From: DATJGR01 sp041739525
GTDB lineage: Bacteria > Pseudomonadota > Gammaproteobacteria > Pseudomonadales > Azotimanducaceae
Length of the DNA: 64,000 nt
Reading direction: 5' to 3'
Assembly: GCA_041739525.1 (NCBI GenBank)
Contig: JBGSNQ010000158.1
Span: 223,526-287,525, forward strand
Shown: positions 61,013-64,000 of the stretch, piece by piece
How the letters are laid out: each line of letters opens with the position of its first letter
How positions within the stretch are numbered: the stretch's first letter is position 1
Notes under the pieces: model-generated
Told to the model about the DNA's origin: nothing
Seen by the model: only the letters and a program-made list of their open reading frames with translations
The model's database searches: none
Made by a program: the position numbers and the translations under genes

Positions 61013-62085
61013 GTGTCACCGGTGGTGCGGTCGGCAACAAGGCAGTTGTCAATCCGATGGGGATGTTCGAACGCTACCTGACGGTATGGGTATTTCTCTG
61101 CATCGTCGCCGGCATTGCCCTCGGTCACTGGCTGCCAGCGCCGTTCGCGTACCTGGGCCAACTCGAGATCGCGAAGGTCAACCTGCCCGTCGCTGTGCTG
61201 ATCTGGCTGATGATCATTCCAATGCTGCTCAAGATCGACTTCGGTGCGTTGGCCGAGGTGCGCGAACACTGGCGCGGAATCGGCGTCACGTTGTTCGTGA
61301 ACTGGGCCGTCAAACCGTTCTCGATGGCGTTGCTCGCGTGGATCTTCATCCGCAACGTCTTCGCTTCGTGGCTGCCGGCCGACCAAATCGATTCCTATGT
61401 CGCCGGTCTTATCCTGCTCGCGGCCGCGCCGTGCACGGCGATGGTATTCGTCTGGAGCAATCTTTCACGTGGCGAGCCGCATTTCACACTGTCTCAGGTC
61501 GCACTCAATGACGCGATCATGGTGTTCGCGTTCGCGCCGATCGTGGGCTTGCTGCTCGGTCTGTCGTCGATCGTGGTGCCGTGGGAGACGCTGCTGCTGT
61601 CGGTGGTTCTCTACATTGTGATTCCAGTCATCATCGCGCAGCTCCTACGAAGGAGCCTGCTGGCGCACGGTGGGGCGACGAACTTGGCGAAGGCGTTGTC
61701 GATTCTGCAACCGCTCTCGCTCATGGCATTGCTGGCGACGTTAGTACTGCTGTTCAGTTTCCAAGGATCGCAGATCATTGCTCAGCCGTTGGTGATCGCA
61801 CTGCTCGCGGTGCCCATAATCATTCAGGTCTATTTCAATTCAGGACTCGCCTATCTGCTCAACCGACGCTTTGGTGTTGCTCACTGTGTCGCCGGAACTT
61901 CGGCCTTGATCGGCGCGAGCACTTTCTTCGAACTGGCCGTTGCCGCTGCGGTGAGCATTTTCGGGCTTCAATCGGGCGCGGCACTGGCGACGGTCGTAGG
62001 GGTCCTCATTGAAGTGCCCGTCATGCTGTCGGTGGTCAAGATCGTCAACGCCAGCAAGGATTGGTATGAAGCTAAACAGCAATAA
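61009..62085 (+). CDS. ACR3-family arsenite efflux permease
   Basis: 358 residues, ten hydrophobic helices. The conserved Cys142 is in AAAPCTAMVFVWS (helix 4 region), and the family motifs NWAVKPFSMALL and GASTFFELAVA are present. It exports As(OH)3 driven by the proton gradient. It is translationally coupled to arsC, so arsenate is reduced and pumped out. Confidence 0.95.
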   Translation: MSVTGGAVGNKAVVNPMGMFERYLTVWVFLCIVAGIALGHWLPAPFAYLGQLEIAKVNLPVAVLIWLMIIPMLLKIDFGALAEVREHWRGIGVTLFVNWAVKPFSMALLAWIFIRNVFASWLPADQIDSYVAGLILLAAAPCTAMVFVWSNLSRGEPHFTLSQVALNDAIMVFAFAPIVGLLLGLSSIVVPWETLLLSVVLYIVIPVIIAQLLRRSLLAHGGATNLAKALSILQPLSLMALLATLVLLFSFQGSQIIAQPLVIALLAVPIIIQVYFNSGLAYLLNRRFGVAHCVAGTSALIGASTFFELAVAAAVSIFGLQSGAALATVVGVLIEVPVMLSVVKIVNASKDWYEAKQQ

Positions 62086-62167
62086 TCCGACGTGCCAAAC
62101 GTAAAGGCACAGTGAGACATACCGGGATGCGCCCTGAACCGCTCCGCTCACGCTCGGTGAGGGCGAT

Positions 62168-62686
62168 GTGACCGAGAATCCGATCACCGTGGCCGGCATC
62201 GTCATCCCGTCGGACGATGCCACGTTCCTGACGATCGTCGCGCTACACGTCCTATTCGCGCTAGCCAGCGTCGTGACGGGTCTCTTTGCGATGCTGAGCA
62301 ACAAAGGGCCAGGCCGACATCCTACATTCGGTGCGATCTACTACTGGTGTCTGACCGCAACCTGGATCTCTGCGACCTTTCTCGCCGTGATGCGGTGGGC
62401 CGATGACTATCACTTGTTCGTCCTGGGGACACTCTCGTTCGCTGCGGCGTCGTACGGACGCATGGCTCACCACGAGCGTTGGGACAACTGGATCCGATTG
62501 CACCTGACAGGAATGGGCGCCTCGTATGTTTTGCTGCTAATCGCGTTCTACGTAGATAACGGCAAGAACCTGCCGCTATGGAGGGACCTTCCTCCGATCA
62601 CATACTGGCTCGCTCCAACTTTGGTGGGCGCTTCGCTCATCGTGAATGCGTGGTTTCGGCATCCACTGGCTCACCGTCCTCGCTAA
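62168..62686 (+). CDS. Small membrane protein, DUF2306-like
   Basis: 172 residues, GTG start with GAGGG upstream. Four hydrophobic helices (about residues 20-42, 55-73, 80-97 and 115-137) are visible, with His and Trp residues at the ends (MAHHERWDNWIRLH). It resembles DUF2306-type proteins of unknown function. It is 82 bases after the ACR3 gene on the same strand. Confidence 0.7.
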   Translation: MTENPITVAGIVIPSDDATFLTIVALHVLFALASVVTGLFAMLSNKGPGRHPTFGAIYYWCLTATWISATFLAVMRWADDYHLFVLGTLSFAAASYGRMAHHERWDNWIRLHLTGMGASYVLLLIAFYVDNGKNLPLWRDLPPITYWLAPTLVGASLIVNAWFRHPLAHRPR

Positions 62687-62793
62687 CACGCGGTCCCGAC
62701 CGTCGATGGACCGATGGCAGCATCAGTGATCGAGGAAGGAGCGCGAGGTCTTGGAAACCCGTTTTGGCCTGAAGCTCGTAACCAATTGATTTA

Positions 62794-62840
62794 TGGTAGC
62801 TACGGGTGGACTTGAACCACCGACCCCAGGATTATGAATC
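62794..62840 (-). pseudogene. 3' half of a CAU-anticodon tRNA (probable attachment-site scar)
   Basis: On the minus strand, from the anticodon loop on: TTCATAA, anticodon-stem 3' side, variable region, a perfect T-arm (GGTGG-TTCAAGT-CCACC), the acceptor 3' strand CGTAGCT, discriminator A, and CCA (62794-62796). Nothing upstream makes a D-arm or acceptor 5' strand. Homology starts at the anticodon stem, the usual crossover zone of tRNA-targeting integrases. The parental tRNA (Met or Ile-CAU type) is not in the window. Confidence 0.8.
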
Positions 62841-62895
62841 TACGTGCCGTTCGCGACCCATGATGTTGAAATCTCGAGCGATGTGGCCCCCATCG

Positions 62896-62968
62896 TTTCC
62901 AATACTGTTATCCACGCACCTTTAGTAACTCGTTGATTCGCAGCCGTTGCGAACGTCGGTATTGGAAA
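62896..62968. repeat. Split inverted repeat TTTCCAATAC / GTATTGGAAA
   Basis: Perfect 10-bp arms (62896-62905 and 62959-62968) separated by 53 bases. The arms resemble the half-sites of the ars operator (TTTCCA, TATTGGAAA). Confidence 0.5.
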
Positions 62969-63164
62969 TCACGGCGGACGCGAACAAGTGCGTGGGGGAT
63001 GGTCTGTAACCGATTTCAGCGGCCACGGTCCGGTGCAGGACGCATTGCTGCGATGGCGCTCGGAAAACCGTCGCCTTATGACCTGTCCTTTTTTTCGGCT
63101 CTCGCGGTTCGGTTATGGAGTGCGGCTGAAGTGGAGCCGGGTTGAAGAGTCCATGGCCTGCCCA

Positions 63165-64000
63165 TCACGGAGACGTTCGGGCGAGCGCGCCTTCCAATGC
63201 CTTCCATTGGCGGTCGTCGAGGGCGATTTCATGGAGGATCGCAACGATCTCCGTTGTCACCTCCGGTCGGACGCCACGATTGAACAATGCCGCGATTCGC
63301 GTATCGCGGTTCGTGATTCTGTCGCTTAGAGATTTGACGTCGGACGATCCGGTATGTGCGACCACCGCGGCAAGCGCGGCATCTTTGAACGTTCCTTCAG
63401 GCAATGCATCGATCCACTGCTCCACATCGCCGGGAGCTTGGCTGCTCCACTTCTGAATTAGGCTGTCGGTACTTGCCAACCGGATGTCTTCGTCCGGAAT
63501 TTGCGACAGCCAGCCCGCGGCACGCTTCGGATCGTGTTCCGCGAATTGATCAATCAAGCTCTGCAGTGGCGCGCTTCTGATGCTCGGATCAAGGCCTAGC
63601 ACGAAACTCACCGCCGCCTCGGGATCTGTGCGTTCCGACGGCCAAACCGCCCGGGTCAAAAGCTGGCCGTAATAGGGCTCGCCGCGAAACTGATCGATCC
63701 ATTGCAAGTATCGTTCAGGGTCTTCGTACATGAATGACTGCGCCACCTCGTTGACCCACGTGTTGCGATCGCCCTCGTTCAGTTTGTTCGTGAAGGCCGC
63801 AGCGGCGTCGATGTCCTTTGCGGCCCAGTGCCTTGCCAGAATTTGCAGCGTTTCAGACTGATCGCCGCCGAGCGACGACACCCATTGCGCGGCCGCCGCG
63901 GGGTCACTCTCGCCCCATCCTCTGGCGACGTATGAGGCCAAGGTCTGCTTTACGTTCGAGTCGTCGACCCTCTCGTACATCGCGATCGCGCCTTGCGGAT
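63165..64000 (-). CDS. Repeat-containing protein of unknown function (N-terminus off the edge)
   Basis: At least 277 residues; the frame stays open to the right edge (..PQGAIAMYERVDD), so the internal Met at 63980 is probably not the true start. The chain consists of roughly 30-35-residue helical repeats with a recurring DPxxAAxWVxxL pattern: DPAAAAQWVSSLG, DIDAAAAFTNKL, DPERYLQWIDQF, DPEAAVSFVLGL, DPKRAAGWLSQI and APGDVEQWIDAL. This is a TPR/HEAT-like scaffold. No catalytic motif is seen. The role is unknown. Confidence 0.8.
   Translation of the reverse strand, partial: PQGAIAMYERVDDSNVKQTLASYVARGWGESDPAAAAQWVSSLGGDQSETLQILARHWAAKDIDAAAAFTNKLNEGDRNTWVNEVAQSFMYEDPERYLQWIDQFRGEPYYGQLLTRAVWPSERTDPEAAVSFVLGLDPSIRSAPLQSLIDQFAEHDPKRAAGWLSQIPDEDIRLASTDSLIQKWSSQAPGDVEQWIDALPEGTFKDAALAAVVAHTGSSDVKSLSDRITNRDTRIAALFNRGVRPEVTTEIVAILHEIALDDRQWKALEGALARTSP

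Larger units (their letters stand above)
54562..62793. mobile_element. Putative genomic island inserted at selC
   Basis: The left end is defined by the selC 3' end and the adjacent integrase at 54704. The content is typical cargo: arsenic resistance genes, an unknown protein, and a gene-poor palindrome-rich stretch. The right end is not certain. The tRNA fragment at 62794-62840 is a different tRNA from selC, and I found no second copy of the selC 3' end within the window, so the island may extend past it or be two elements joined. Confidence 0.6.
62687..63164. other. Gene-free stretch with a tRNA fragment and split inverted repeat
   Basis: About 480 bases without a supported gene. It holds the tRNA 3' fragment at 62794-62840 and the inverted repeat at 62896-62968. 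A short open frame (62988-63329) exists but runs into the opposite-strand gene and looks like a shadow. Confidence 0.6.

Noticed and set aside
62794..62900. Complete tRNA gene on the minus strand
   Set aside because: No D-arm, anticodon-stem 5' side or matching acceptor 5' strand can be found upstream of the anticodon loop.
62988..63329. Plus-strand open frame of 113 codons
   Set aside because: Overlaps the opposite-strand repeat protein and has no family features.

Overview
The window looks like chromosome of a Gammaproteobacterium. The evidence is gene order: tig-clpP-clpX-lon-hupB-ppiD, leuCDB-asd-fimV-truA-trpFBA-folC-dedD-cvpA-purF, gltA opposite sdhCDAB-sucAB-lpd-sucCD, an RpoS-type sigma factor, and MiaE. 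Placement near Xanthomonadales/Nevskiales-like lineages is an inference from trpFBA lying between truA and folC. No rRNA operon, CRISPR array or IS transposase was seen.

Layout. 1-7926 (minus strand): proteostasis block (trigger factor, ClpP, ClpX, Lon, HU, PpiD; ppiD runs off the left edge). 7980-8277 (minus): tRNA-Pro, tRNA-Arg and tRNA-His behind one strong promoter. 8441-10017 (plus): folD and lpxH. 9974-15091 (minus): MoxR ATPase, DUF58, TgpA transglutaminase, DUF1289 protein and miaE. 15036-25952 (minus): purF, cvpA, SPOR protein, folC, trpA, trpB, trpF, truA, fimV, asd. 25949-30091: leuCDB with a divergent LysR regulator. 30111-34063 (minus): aroC, prmB, htpG. 34131-46613: TCA-cycle block, with sdhCDAB-sucAB-lpd-sucCD on minus and gltA divergent on plus; their promoters overlap at the -35 boxes. 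46648-51093 (minus): acyl-CoA ligase, an HTH-receiver response regulator, rpoS, and a beta-hydroxyacid dehydrogenase. 51190-54561 (plus): selA-selB-selC, the selenocysteine insertion machinery.

54562 to about 62793 is an accessory region. A tyrosine integrase starts about 140 bases after selC, a classic island insertion site. About 1.27 kb follows with no confident gene but several perfect palindromes and possible gene fragments. Then come a TSUP permease, an unknown protein, an ArsN-like acetyltransferase, and an arsenic locus (arsI-arsR on minus, arsC-acr3 on plus) with one operator lying across both divergent promoters, and a membrane protein. A 3' half of a CAU-anticodon tRNA at 62794-62840 looks like an attachment-site scar. 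From 63165 to the right edge a helical-repeat-like protein of unknown function runs off the window.

How the genes work together: most of the window is core metabolism, with proteostasis, trp/leu/aspartate-family biosynthesis, and the TCA cycle with the 2-oxoglutarate dehydrogenase and succinate dehydrogenase complexes in one cluster. The accessory region would add tolerance to inorganic and perhaps methylated arsenic. The observations most worth a second look are a 27-residue His/Asp repeat inside trigger factor, the HTH-receiver regulator next to rpoS with a 15-bp inverted repeat upstream, the selC and tRNA attachment scars, and the palindrome-rich island segment.
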